Position numbers and translations under genes: made by a program. From contig JBCBHO010000001.1 of NCBI GenBank assembly GCA_038525525.1, forward strand, positions 496,001 through 560,000: a DNA stretch of 64,000 bases, read 5' to 3'. The notes below the pieces were generated by a model. It saw only the letters and a program-made list of their open reading frames with translations, searched no databases and was not told the DNA's origin. This document shows, in pieces, positions 43,832-51,388 of this stretch (positions within the stretch are counted from its first letter, which is position 1; the number at the start of each line of letters is the position of its first letter). Source of the stretch: Shimia_B sp038525525. GTDB taxonomy: Bacteria > Pseudomonadota > Alphaproteobacteria > Rhodobacterales > Rhodobacteraceae.

Positions 43832-45183
43832 ATCCCTGGCTCAAGGACTGCCCCGCGGTCACGCAGAAATACCTGCAGGATCATCGGCTCGACGAGGTGG
43901 AATGCGTCATCGCCGACCTGCCAGGCATCGCCCGCGGCAAGGCCGTGCCCGCCTCCAAATTCGACAAGCAGGGCGCGTTCTATCTGCCCAACTCGATCTA
44001 CTTCCAGACGATCACGGGCGGCTGGGGCGAGGCGGCCGGCGAAGAGGGCTTTACCGAGCCCGACATGATCCTGAAGCCCGACTACTCCACCGCCACCGCC
44101 GCGCCCTGGACAGCCGATTGGACCGTGCAGATCATCCATGACGCCGAGGACCGGAAGGGCGCGCCCATTCCGTTTTCTCCCCGCAACGTGCTCAAGCATG
44201 TCTGCGCACAATACGAGGCCATGGGGCTGACGCCGGTGGTGGCACCGGAGATGGAATTCTTCCTCGTGGCGCCGAACCTCGATCCGGCCCGCCCCATCGA
44301 GCCCATGATGGGCCGCTCGGGCCGCCCCGCGGCCGCGCGGCAGGCCTATTCCATGTCGGCGGTGGACGAGTACGGCCCCGTGATCGACGACATCTACGAC
44401 TACGCCGAGCTCATGGGGCTCGAGATCGACGGCATCACGCAGGAGGGCGGCGCAGGCCAGGTGGAGATCAACCTGCGCCACGGGAACCCGGTGAAGCTCG
44501 CCGATGAAGTGTTTTTCTACAAGCGCATGATCCGAGAGGCCGCGCTCAAGCACAATTGCTACGCCACCTTCATGGCCAAGCCCATCGCGGGCGAGCCCGG
44601 CAGCGCGATGCACATCCACCACTCGTTCCTCGACGCCGAGCGCAACAACATCTTTTCCGGCCCCCAGGGCGGCGAGACGGACGCCTTCTATCACTTCATC
44701 GCCGGGCTCCAGACCCACCTGCCCGCCGTGATCGCGCTGGTGGCGCCCTACGTGAACAGCTACCGGCGCTACGTCAAAGATCACGCCGCGCCGATCAATC
44801 TCGAATGGGGCCGCGACAATCGCACCACCGGCATCCGCATCCCCGTCTCCGAGCCCGCGGCCAGGCGCGTGGAAAACCGCCTCGCCGGGATGGATTGCAA
44901 CCCCTATCTCGGGATCGCAGCCTCGCTCGCCGCAGGCCTTCTCGGGCTCAAGAACGAGGAACGGCCCAGCCGCCAGTTCCGCGGGGACGCCTACGAGGGC
45001 GAGGGTGATATCCCCCGCGATCTCGGCCGCGCGCTCGACCTCTTCGACGAGGCCACCGCGCTCCACGAGATCCTCGGCCCCGAATTCGCCCGCGTTTACT
45101 CCATCGTGAAGCGCAGCGAATACGACGAGTTCCTCGAGGTGATCAGCCCCTGGGAACGCGAGCACCTACTGACCAACGTATGA
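43828..45183 (+). CDS. puuA: Gamma-glutamylputrescine synthetase-like ligase 2
   Basis: A 451-residue glutamine-synthetase-fold ligase. Core motifs are APEMEFFLVAPNL near 138 (metal Glu), TQEGGAGQVEINL near 205, FMAKPIAGEPGSAMHIHHSFLD near 250 and LEWGRDNRTTGIRIPVSEPAARRVENRLAGMDCNPYLG around 330-360. The N-domain starts with VIADLPGIARGKAVP. It matches PuuA/SpuI/PauA-type enzymes, which attach glutamate to putrescine or related amines with ATP. Symbol is by resemblance. It couples by ATGA to the oxidase gene, a strong sign that the two act in sequence. Confidence 0.9.
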   Translation: MNPWLKDCPAVTQKYLQDHRLDEVECVIADLPGIARGKAVPASKFDKQGAFYLPNSIYFQTITGGWGEAAGEEGFTEPDMILKPDYSTATAAPWTADWTVQIIHDAEDRKGAPIPFSPRNVLKHVCAQYEAMGLTPVVAPEMEFFLVAPNLDPARPIEPMMGRSGRPAAARQAYSMSAVDEYGPVIDDIYDYAELMGLEIDGITQEGGAGQVEINLRHGNPVKLADEVFFYKRMIREAALKHNCYATFMAKPIAGEPGSAMHIHHSFLDAERNNIFSGPQGGETDAFYHFIAGLQTHLPAVIALVAPYVNSYRRYVKDHAAPINLEWGRDNRTTGIRIPVSEPAARRVENRLAGMDCNPYLGIAASLAAGLLGLKNEERPSRQFRGDAYEGEGDIPRDLGRALDLFDEATALHEILGPEFARVYSIVKRSEYDEFLEVISPWEREHLLTNV

Positions 45184-46469
45184 ACCCGCTTTTTCGCAAC
45201 GACCGGCCCGGCGCGTTCCCCCCCTCCTGGTACGCCGCCACGGCGGAGGCCCCGCCCCAGCGCCCGCCGCTTGAGGGCGAGGCAAAAGTGGACGTGGCCG
45301 TCATCGGCGCGGGCTTCACCGGCCTCAGCTGCGCGCTGGAGCTCGCGCGGCGCCGCGTGAACGTGGCCGTCGTCGAGGCCCATCGCGCGGGCTTCGGGGC
45401 CTCCGGGCGCAATGGCGGGCAAGTGGGCTCGGGCTTCAACATCGACCAACGCACGCTCGAGGCCGAGCTCGGGCAGGATACGGCCCGCGCGCTCTGGGAC
45501 CTCTCCATGGAAGCCAAATCCATGGTGCGGGATTTCTGCGCAGCTCACGCGCCCGAGGCGCGTTTCACGCCCGGCGTGGCCCACGGCGCATGGAAAGCCG
45601 GTGAATTGCGCGACCTCGTCGAGGATGCCGAGCACCTTGCCAAGGCCTACAACTTCGAGACAGCGCCGCTCACGGGCGACGCGTTTCGCGCGCTCGTGCG
45701 CTCTCCCGTCTACAAGGGCGGCGTGATCGACCGCGACGCCGGTCATGTGCACCCCCTGCGCTACTGCCTTGCCCTCGCGCGCGAGGCCGAGGCGGCGGGC
45801 GCGACCCTTTTCGAGGGTTCGCCGGTGACACATCTCCGCGATGGCGCGCTGCACACGGATCGCGGCGCGCTCCGCGCCGATCACATCGTTCTCGCGGGCA
45901 ATGGCTACCTGCCCGAGATCGAGCCGCGATACGCGGCCCGGGTCTGCCCCATCAACAGCTTCATCGCCGCCACCGAGCCCCTCGCCGATCCGACCTCGGT
46001 CCTCGCCGAGGACATCGCCGTGGCCGACGATCGCTTCGTCGTCAATTACTTCCGCCTGAGCGAAGATGGCCGCCTGCTCTTCGGAGGGCGCGAGAATTAC
46101 GGGATCGGGTTCCCGAAGGACATCACAACCCGCCTGCGCCAGCGGATGCTGCACCTCTTCCCCCAGCTGGCCGAGGCGCGGATCGATTATGTCTGGGGGG
46201 GCACGCTGGGCATCACCCTGCGCCGTGTCCCCCTCGTGCGCGAGCTCTCGCCGGGGCTTTGGGCCGCGGGCGGCTTTTCCGGGCACGGCGTCGCGCTCAC
46301 CGCCATCGCCGGCCGCACCCTCGCGGAGGCCATCATGGGGGACCGCGGCCGCTTCGAGACGCTCGCGCGCCTCCCCTGCCCGCCCTTCCCCGGCGGGGCG
46401 CGCTCCCGGGCGCCGCTCCTCACTCTGGCGATGACCTGGTACAGTTTGCGTGATAGGCTTGGGCTATGA
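45180..46469 (+). CDS. puuB: Gamma-glutamylputrescine oxidase-like FAD protein
   Basis: A 429-residue DAO-type FAD oxidase. The N-terminal extension FPPSWYAATAE before the dinucleotide loop VAVIGAGFTGLSCALELA is typical of PuuB. It continues GFGASGRNGGQVGSGFN, where FAD sits, and has the C-terminal GGFSGHGVALTAIAGRTLAEAI. It should oxidise gamma-glutamyl-putrescine to an aldehyde. The stop overlaps a 20-codon frame by ATGA. Confidence 0.9.
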   Translation: MNPLFRNDRPGAFPPSWYAATAEAPPQRPPLEGEAKVDVAVIGAGFTGLSCALELARRRVNVAVVEAHRAGFGASGRNGGQVGSGFNIDQRTLEAELGQDTARALWDLSMEAKSMVRDFCAAHAPEARFTPGVAHGAWKAGELRDLVEDAEHLAKAYNFETAPLTGDAFRALVRSPVYKGGVIDRDAGHVHPLRYCLALAREAEAAGATLFEGSPVTHLRDGALHTDRGALRADHIVLAGNGYLPEIEPRYAARVCPINSFIAATEPLADPTSVLAEDIAVADDRFVVNYFRLSEDGRLLFGGRENYGIGFPKDITTRLRQRMLHLFPQLAEARIDYVWGGTLGITLRRVPLVRELSPGLWAAGGFSGHGVALTAIAGRTLAEAIMGDRGRFETLARLPCPPFPGGARSRAPLLTLAMTWYSLRDRLGL

Positions 46470-46528
46470 GCGATCCGTTCCGCAACACCTCCGCCTGGTC
46501 CTGGTTCAAAGCCCCGCCTGCGCGCTGA
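46466..46528 (+). CDS. 20-codon micro-ORF coupled to the oxidase gene
   Basis: ATG at 46466 overlaps the oxidase stop in the same ATGA pattern used by the surrounding genes, and the frame ends with TGA at 46528. The peptide begins MSDPFRNTSAW and has two Trp and several basic residues (KAPPAR at the end). It has no Shine-Dalgarno of its own except coding sequence. It may be a chance frame, a leader-like element controlling the aminotransferase gene (starts 72 bp on), or a decayed gene end. Confidence 0.4.
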   Translation: MSDPFRNTSAWSWFKAPPAR

Positions 46529-46600
46529 GCCCCCGCTTCTTTGTGCCCCGTACCTCCGCCGGAGGCACCCGCTCTCGCCACCCGCGCCAGGATCCAGATC

Positions 46601-47971
46601 ATGAAAGACCATGCCCCCAACAGCTGGGAAGCCCGCGCTGACCGCGTGAGCCTTTACGGCTTCACCGACCTCCCCACCATCGCCGAGCGTGGCGCCGTCG
46701 TCCTCACGGGTGGCTCGGGCCCCTATGTGCGCGACGTCCACGGGCGGCAGTATCTCGACGCCAATTCCGGCCTCTGGAACATGGTGGCGGGCTTCGATCA
46801 CCCTGGGCTGACGAAAGCCGCGCAGGACGCCTACGCAAAGTTCCCCGGCTACCACGCCTTCTTCGGGCGCATGGCCGAGGAGACGGTGGCGCTCTCCGAG
46901 CGGCTGGTGGAGGTCTCGCCCTTCGAGACGGGAAAAGTGTTCTACACCAACAGCGGGTCAGAGGCGAACGACACCATGGTCAAGATGCTCTGGTTCCTCG
47001 CCGGGGCCGAGGGCCAGCCCGCGCGGCGCAAGATCATCACGAGAAAGAACGCCTATCATGGCGTGACGGCCGTCTCCGCCTCCATGACCGGCAAGCCCTA
47101 TAACAGCGTCTTCGGATTGCCGCTTCCCGAGTTTCACCATCTCACCTGCCCGCATTTCTGGCGCGAAGCGGAGGACGGCGAGGACGAGGCCGCGTTCACG
47201 GCCCGCCTCGCCCGGGAGCTCGAGGATCTCATCGCCCGCGAGGGGGCAGAGACCATCGCAGGCTTCTTCGCGGAGCCGGTCATGGGCGCGGGCGGGGTCA
47301 TCCCGCCGCCTGCGGGCTACTTCCAGGCGATCCATCCCATCCTTACGGCGCACGGCATCCCGCTCATCTCCGACGAGGTGATCTGCGGCTTCGGACGCAC
47401 GGGCGAGACCTGGGGCTGCGAGACCTACGACTTCATGCCCGACGCCATCATCTCCTCCAAGTGCCTGACGGCGGGCTTCTTCCCCATGGGGGCCGTGATC
47501 CTGGGGCCCGATCTCACGGCGCGGCTCCAAGCGGCCTCCGAGGCTATCGAGGAGTTCCCCCACGGGTTCACAGCGTCCGGGCACCCGGTGGGCGCGGCCA
47601 TCGCCTTGAAGGCGATTGATCTCATCCTCGGCGAAGGCCTCATGGACCGGGCCCGCGCACTCACACCGCGCTTCAAGGCGGGCATGGCCGACATTATGGC
47701 GCGGCATGACAACATCGGCGAGGTGCGCGGCAAGGGCCTCATGGGCGCGCTAGAGGCCGTGCGCGACCGGGCGACGAAGACGCCGTTTGAGGGGCATCTC
47801 AGCGTCTCGGAGCGGATCGCCAATGCCTGCACGGATCAGGGGCTGATCTGCCGGCCTCTGGGGCAGGCCATCGTCCTCTGCCCGCCATTCATCATGACCG
47901 ACAGCCAAATGGACGAGATGTTTACAAAGCTCGACGCGGCCCTGACACAAGTCTTCCGCGACGTAGCCTGA
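46601..47971 (+). CDS. Class III PLP aminotransferase (putrescine/beta-alanine--pyruvate type)
   Basis: A 456-residue omega-transaminase. Family motifs are FYTNSGSEANDTMVKM near 125, the ISDEVICGFGRTGETWGCE segment near 260 with the PLP-binding Asp, the catalytic lysine in SSKCLTAGFFPMGAV near 288, and HGFTASGHPVGAAIALKAI near 325. It should transaminate an amine or omega-amino acid, likely with pyruvate as amino acceptor, as in SpuC-like enzymes. It may act on polyamines directly or on the product of the glutamyl pathway. The frame opens at 46541, but the ATG at 46601 is the family start. Confidence 0.9.
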   Translation: MKDHAPNSWEARADRVSLYGFTDLPTIAERGAVVLTGGSGPYVRDVHGRQYLDANSGLWNMVAGFDHPGLTKAAQDAYAKFPGYHAFFGRMAEETVALSERLVEVSPFETGKVFYTNSGSEANDTMVKMLWFLAGAEGQPARRKIITRKNAYHGVTAVSASMTGKPYNSVFGLPLPEFHHLTCPHFWREAEDGEDEAAFTARLARELEDLIAREGAETIAGFFAEPVMGAGGVIPPPAGYFQAIHPILTAHGIPLISDEVICGFGRTGETWGCETYDFMPDAIISSKCLTAGFFPMGAVILGPDLTARLQAASEAIEEFPHGFTASGHPVGAAIALKAIDLILGEGLMDRARALTPRFKAGMADIMARHDNIGEVRGKGLMGALEAVRDRATKTPFEGHLSVSERIANACTDQGLICRPLGQAIVLCPPFIMTDSQMDEMFTKLDAALTQVFRDVA

Positions 47972-47983
47972 CGGGCCCTCCCC

Positions 47984-48004
47984 GCCCCGGGCCTGACCCG
48001 GGGC
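47984..48004. repeat. Dispersed palindromic repeat
   Basis: GCCCCGGG-CCTGA-CCCGGGGC, identical in arms and loop to the copy at 43021. It lies 13 bp after the aminotransferase stop and may end or stabilise the operon transcript. Confidence 0.85.
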
Positions 48005-48069
48005 CTCTGGCTCATGAAGACGCCGCACTCCAAGGTGCAGTCCTCAGCATCATTCCTTCACACATGGAG

Positions 48070-48090
48070 GCCCCGGATCATGTCCGGGGC
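48070..48090. repeat. Dispersed palindromic repeat
   Basis: GCCCCGG-N7-CCGGGGC, facing the copy at 47984 within the same 135-bp gap between the convergent aminotransferase and phaR genes. Confidence 0.8.
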
Positions 48091-48106
48091 GGAAAGCACG
48101 CGGGCC

Positions 48107-48649
48107 TCAGAGCTTGGCCAGCTTATTCTGGAGCTCCGCAAGCTGCTTCTTGATCGCGTCAAGATCTTCGCCGGTCTCGTCATCTCCGTCAGACGCGGGC
48201 GCCGACCAGCCGGACACGCCGCCGGTCATGGCCTTCATGAAGGCCTCCTGTTGCGCCTTCATGGCCTCGAAACCGGGCATCGTCGCCATCGGGTTCATGG
48301 CGCCCATCTGGTCCATCATCTTGGATTGGCCATCGCGCAGCATCTCGAAGCTCGCCGCGAGGAATTGCGGCACGACGCTCGTCGCTTGCGTGGTGTAGGT
48401 GCGCACAAGGTCCTGAAGCACGGTCACCGGCAGGACGTTTTCACCCTTTGATTCATGGTCCGCGATGATCTGAAGAAGGTATTGCCGGGTCAGGTCGTCT
48501 CCGGATTTCAGATCCACGATCTTCACATCTCGCCCCTCGCGGATGAAGGCGGCGATGTCTTCGAGCGTCACGTAATCGGATGTCTCGGTATTGTAAAGCC
48601 TTCGGCTCGCATAGCGCTTGATCAGCAGAGGCGCGTCCTTTTTCGTCAT
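48107..48649 (-). CDS. phaR: Polyhydroxyalkanoate synthesis repressor PhaR
   Basis: A 180-residue DNA- and PHB-binding regulator. The N-terminal PHB/PHA_accum domain has LLIKRYASRRLYNTETSDYVTLEDIAAFI, the diagnostic start, followed by ILQ-like segments (YLLQIIADHE). The middle and C-terminus are rich in Met, Ala and Gln and end in a coiled coil (DLDAIKKQLAELQNKLAKL). PhaR represses the phasin gene until PHB granules titrate it away. Two CTGC-N3-GCAG sites upstream of phaP fit its known Paracoccus operator. The ATG at 48649 has GGGAGGAG upstream. Confidence 0.95.
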   Translation of the reverse strand: MTKKDAPLLIKRYASRRLYNTETSDYVTLEDIAAFIREGRDVKIVDLKSGDDLTRQYLLQIIADHESKGENVLPVTVLQDLVRTYTTQATSVVPQFLAASFEMLRDGQSKMMDQMGAMNPMATMPGFEAMKAQQEAFMKAMTGGVSGWSAPASDGDDETGEDLDAIKKQLAELQNKLAKL

Positions 48650-48730
48650 GAAGCGCGTCTCCTCCCGTAAAACGCCCGCCAAACTTCGCGGCGGTGCAGA
48701 ACGCTACCGCGCCGCTGCAGAATGTCCAAA

Positions 48731-48768
48731 CAAAAAGAGGGCGGGCGAAGGAAACCTTCGGCCCGCCC
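48731..48768 (-). terminator. Rho-independent terminator of phaP
   Basis: On the minus strand a long stem (GGGCGGGC and GAAGG pairing with CCTTC and GCCCGCCC, with one bulged base, 3-nt loop, 48739-48768) is followed by TCTTTTTG. It ends the phasin gene before phaR. Confidence 0.92.
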
Positions 48769-48821
48769 AGGTATCACACCGCAATTGGGAGGATGTGCGG
48801 CGTGTTCAGGAAACCTGACTA

Positions 48822-49268
48822 TTACTTCGCCGTGGCTTTTTTCGTTGCCGCGGTGACATCGTCGGTGGCTTTCTTGACGGCGGCGGTGGCCTCGTCCGTC
48901 ATGTCCTTGCCGGCGGCGAGCATGAGCTCGACGGTATCCATCTGCACTTTCTTGGCGACCTCGGCGAAGGCTGCCATGTGCTCGGCTGCGGTTTCAGCGG
49001 AGAAAGAAGCGAAATCCGTCATCGCTTTGCCGTAGTCCGCCATCTCGGTCTTCGCCTTTGTGACGTCGGATACCTTGCCGATCGTCGCCTTCGTCCACTT
49101 TGCGGAAATCTCGGTGGACTTCTCAGCGGCGTCTAGGGTCACAGCAGCCATCTTCTCAGACAGCGTGGTGGAGGTCTTGAAGGCATCTTCCATGGCTTTG
49201 GTGTCCACGGGGAATGCGCCCATCATGTCCTTGAACATGGCGGAGAAATCTTGTGCTTGCTTGGCCAT
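48822..49268 (-). CDS. phaP: Phasin (PHB granule-associated protein)
   Basis: A 148-residue helical, amphipathic protein rich in Ala, Lys, Met and Thr, typical of phasins (phasin_2 family): FSAMFKDMMGAFPVDTKAMEDAFK at the start, then KWTKATIGKVSDVTKAKTEMADYG and a tail of AAVKKATDDVTAATKKATAK repeats like those of PhaF/PhaP. It coats PHB granules. Two operators for PhaR lie upstream (49334-49344, 49362-49372). ATG at 49268 with GAAAGGACC upstream. The tail is histone-like in composition. Confidence 0.93.
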   Translation of the reverse strand: MAKQAQDFSAMFKDMMGAFPVDTKAMEDAFKTSTTLSEKMAAVTLDAAEKSTEISAKWTKATIGKVSDVTKAKTEMADYGKAMTDFASFSAETAAEHMAAFAEVAKKVQMDTVELMLAAGKDMTDEATAAVKKATDDVTAATKKATAK

Positions 49269-49332
49269 TGTACGGTCCTTTCAGTCGCTCCCGGGACCAT
49301 CCCGGCTTTCTGCGTCTGCAAATGATATACAC

Positions 49333-49345
49333 GCTGCGCCGCAGC
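49333..49345. promoter_or_regulatory. Candidate PhaR operator 1
   Basis: GCTGC-GCC-GCAGC: a CTGC-N3-GCAG site with one extra base pair in each arm. It is 65 bp before the phaP start, in the promoter region. Confidence 0.75.
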
Positions 49346-49355
49346 ATTTCAAGGG

Positions 49356-49378
49356 TTTTTGCTGCACTGCAGCAAAAA
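49356..49378. promoter_or_regulatory. Candidate PhaR operator 2
   Basis: TTTTTGCTGC-ACT-GCAGCAAAAA: perfect 10-bp arms around ACT and the CTGC-N3-GCAG core. It is 28 bp upstream of operator 1 (centre to centre), close to three helical turns. Confidence 0.85.
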
Positions 49379-49406
49379 TCTGCCCATCGGAAATTATCTA
49401 TTCAAA

Positions 49407-51200
49407 TCAGCTAGTTGGTTCGGCCGTCACGTAGCTTCCGGGGGCCGCGGGCAGCTCTTTTTCCTTTGCGCCACCCGGAATCCGCGCCTTCACCGTCCCG
49501 TCTGACCGGTCCTTGAGCCACGCGCTCCAGCGCGGCCACCACGACCCCTCGACAAAATCGGCCCCGTCCTTCCAGGGGTCTGCCGCGCGCTTCAGGTCGG
49601 GGTTGATGTAGTGCCCGTACTTCTTCTTCGACGGCGGGTTCACGATGCCCGCGATATGCCCTGACTGCGAGAGGATGAAGGTCTTGTCGGTGCTGCTCAT
49701 CTTCTGGACGCCGTAATACGAACTCTTCCAGGCGGCGATGTGATCTGTTTCGCAGGCGATGGCGCAGAGCGGCACGTTCACCTCCTGAAGGTAGAGCGTA
49801 TCATCGCCCAGCTTGAAGCCGCCATTGGCGAAGAGATCGTCCTGACAAAGCCCCCGGAGGTATTCCACCGCCATCTTGCCCGGCAGGTTCGTGGAATCCC
49901 CGTTCCAGTAGAGCAGGTCGAAGGCGGGCGGGGCCTCCCCCATCATGTAGCTCTTGATGGCCGGGCCATAGATCAGGTCATTGGAGCGGAGATAGGAAAA
50001 GGTCCGCGCCATGTAGATGGATTCAAGCAGCCCCGTCCGCTGGCACTCGGCCTCGATCCCGTTGATGAAATCGTTGTTCAGGAAGACACCCACCTCGCCC
50101 TGGTCGGAGAAATCCGTGAGCGTCGTAAAGAAGGTGGCGCAGTTGATATCGTCGGTCATCTCGCGCTTGGCGCGTCGGGCGAGCGTGAGCGCAAGCGTCG
50201 TTCCGGCGATGCAGTAGCCCACCACATTGACCTTCTTGACGCGCGCTTTTTTCTTCACCTCGGCGATGGCTGTCTCGTAGCCCTCTTCGACGTAATCGAG
50301 CATCCCCACCTCGGCATAATCATGCCCGGGGTTCACCCAGCTCACCATGAAGACGGTGTGCCCTTCGTCCACCAGCCACTTGATCAGCGAATTCTGCGCC
50401 TTGAGATCGAGGATGTAGAACTTGTTGATCCATGGCGGGAAGATCAGGATCGGTGTCTTTTCGACCTCTTCGGTCGTCGGGCTGTATTGGATAAGCTCGA
50501 ACATCCGGTTCTGGAAAACGACACGGCCCGGCGTCGTCGCGAGGTTCTCTCCCACCACGAAGGCGTCCTTGTCCGCGAGCGTGACCATGAGATCGCCGTG
50601 GTTGGCCTCGATGTCAGCCACGAGATTTTCGAGACCTTTCACAAGGCTCTCGCCCTCCGTCTCGACGGCCCGCTCGAGCGCCTCGGGATTGGTGCCGAGG
50701 AAGTTCGACGGGGAGAACATGTCGATGATCTGGCGCGAGAAGTATTCGACGCGCAGCTTTTCGCGCGGCTCGAGATGCTCGATGTCCTGGATCGCCTGCC
50801 CCACCGCCTCGGCGTTGAGCATGTATTGCTGCTTGAGGAAGTTGAAATAGGGATGCGTGTCCCAGAGCGGGTTCTGGAAGCGACGGTCGAAGGGCGTGTC
50901 GTCCTTCGGCGCCTGGATCTTGCCTTGCGAAAGCGCGGCCTGAGCTTCCACGTAGTGTTTCACCGACTTCGTCCAGAAGCCCACCTGGTGCTCCATGATC
51001 TTCGCCGGGTTGGCCATCATCTCCGCCATATAGGCGGTGGCCGCCCGCATGAAGAGCTCCTGGTTGGGCCCTTGAAGCGCCTGCGGCGTGGGCTCTTTTT
51101 TCTCCGAAAGCGCCGCAACCAGCCGCTTCGTAAGCTGATCGACGCGCTCCAGATTTGCCGTGAGTTTCTCGGATGGCGTGAAGTCGGTGTCGTTCTTCAT
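49407..51200 (-). CDS. phaC: Class I poly(3-hydroxybutyrate) synthase
   Basis: A 597-residue enzyme that polymerises 3-hydroxybutyryl-CoA on granule surfaces. The N-terminal PhaC_N domain has VGFWTKSVKHYVEAQ and NPLWDTHPYFNFLKQQY. The alpha/beta hydrolase core has the lipase-box-like VVGYCIAGTTLALTLA with the nucleophile Cys near residue 327, the catalytic Asp-region ETDHIAAWKSSYYG near 490 and the catalytic His in SGHIAGIVNPPSKKK near 520. Length fits class I. It starts at ATG 51200. It is divergent from phaZ (188 bp), with a PhaR-like half site between them. Confidence 0.96.
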   Translation of the reverse strand: MKNDTDFTPSEKLTANLERVDQLTKRLVAALSEKKEPTPQALQGPNQELFMRAATAYMAEMMANPAKIMEHQVGFWTKSVKHYVEAQAALSQGKIQAPKDDTPFDRRFQNPLWDTHPYFNFLKQQYMLNAEAVGQAIQDIEHLEPREKLRVEYFSRQIIDMFSPSNFLGTNPEALERAVETEGESLVKGLENLVADIEANHGDLMVTLADKDAFVVGENLATTPGRVVFQNRMFELIQYSPTTEEVEKTPILIFPPWINKFYILDLKAQNSLIKWLVDEGHTVFMVSWVNPGHDYAEVGMLDYVEEGYETAIAEVKKKARVKKVNVVGYCIAGTTLALTLARRAKREMTDDINCATFFTTLTDFSDQGEVGVFLNNDFINGIEAECQRTGLLESIYMARTFSYLRSNDLIYGPAIKSYMMGEAPPAFDLLYWNGDSTNLPGKMAVEYLRGLCQDDLFANGGFKLGDDTLYLQEVNVPLCAIACETDHIAAWKSSYYGVQKMSSTDKTFILSQSGHIAGIVNPPSKKKYGHYINPDLKRAADPWKDGADFVEGSWWPRWSAWLKDRSDGTVKARIPGGAKEKELPAAPGSYVTAEPTS

Positions 51201-51225
51201 TGCTTTCTCAACTACTTCGGCCTAG

Positions 51226-51243
51226 TTTGCACTTGCAGCATAA
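51226..51243. promoter_or_regulatory. Possible imperfect PhaR site between phaC and phaZ
   Basis: On the minus strand TGCTGC-AAG-TGCA: one CTGC arm is intact and the other diverges from GCAG. It sits 26 bp before the phaC start in the shared phaC/phaZ region. Confidence 0.4.
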
Positions 51244-51388
51244 TCGCTGGGCGCCCGGATCACGAGGCGCCGATACGCGACTGTTGGTCTGACCTCTAGT
51301 ACTACCCGTTCGAGCAGGCAGGTCCAAGACAAGTCCCGAAAATAAGGGGCACCTGGGAGATGGTACACGGCCGAAGGGGGGCCAGACG

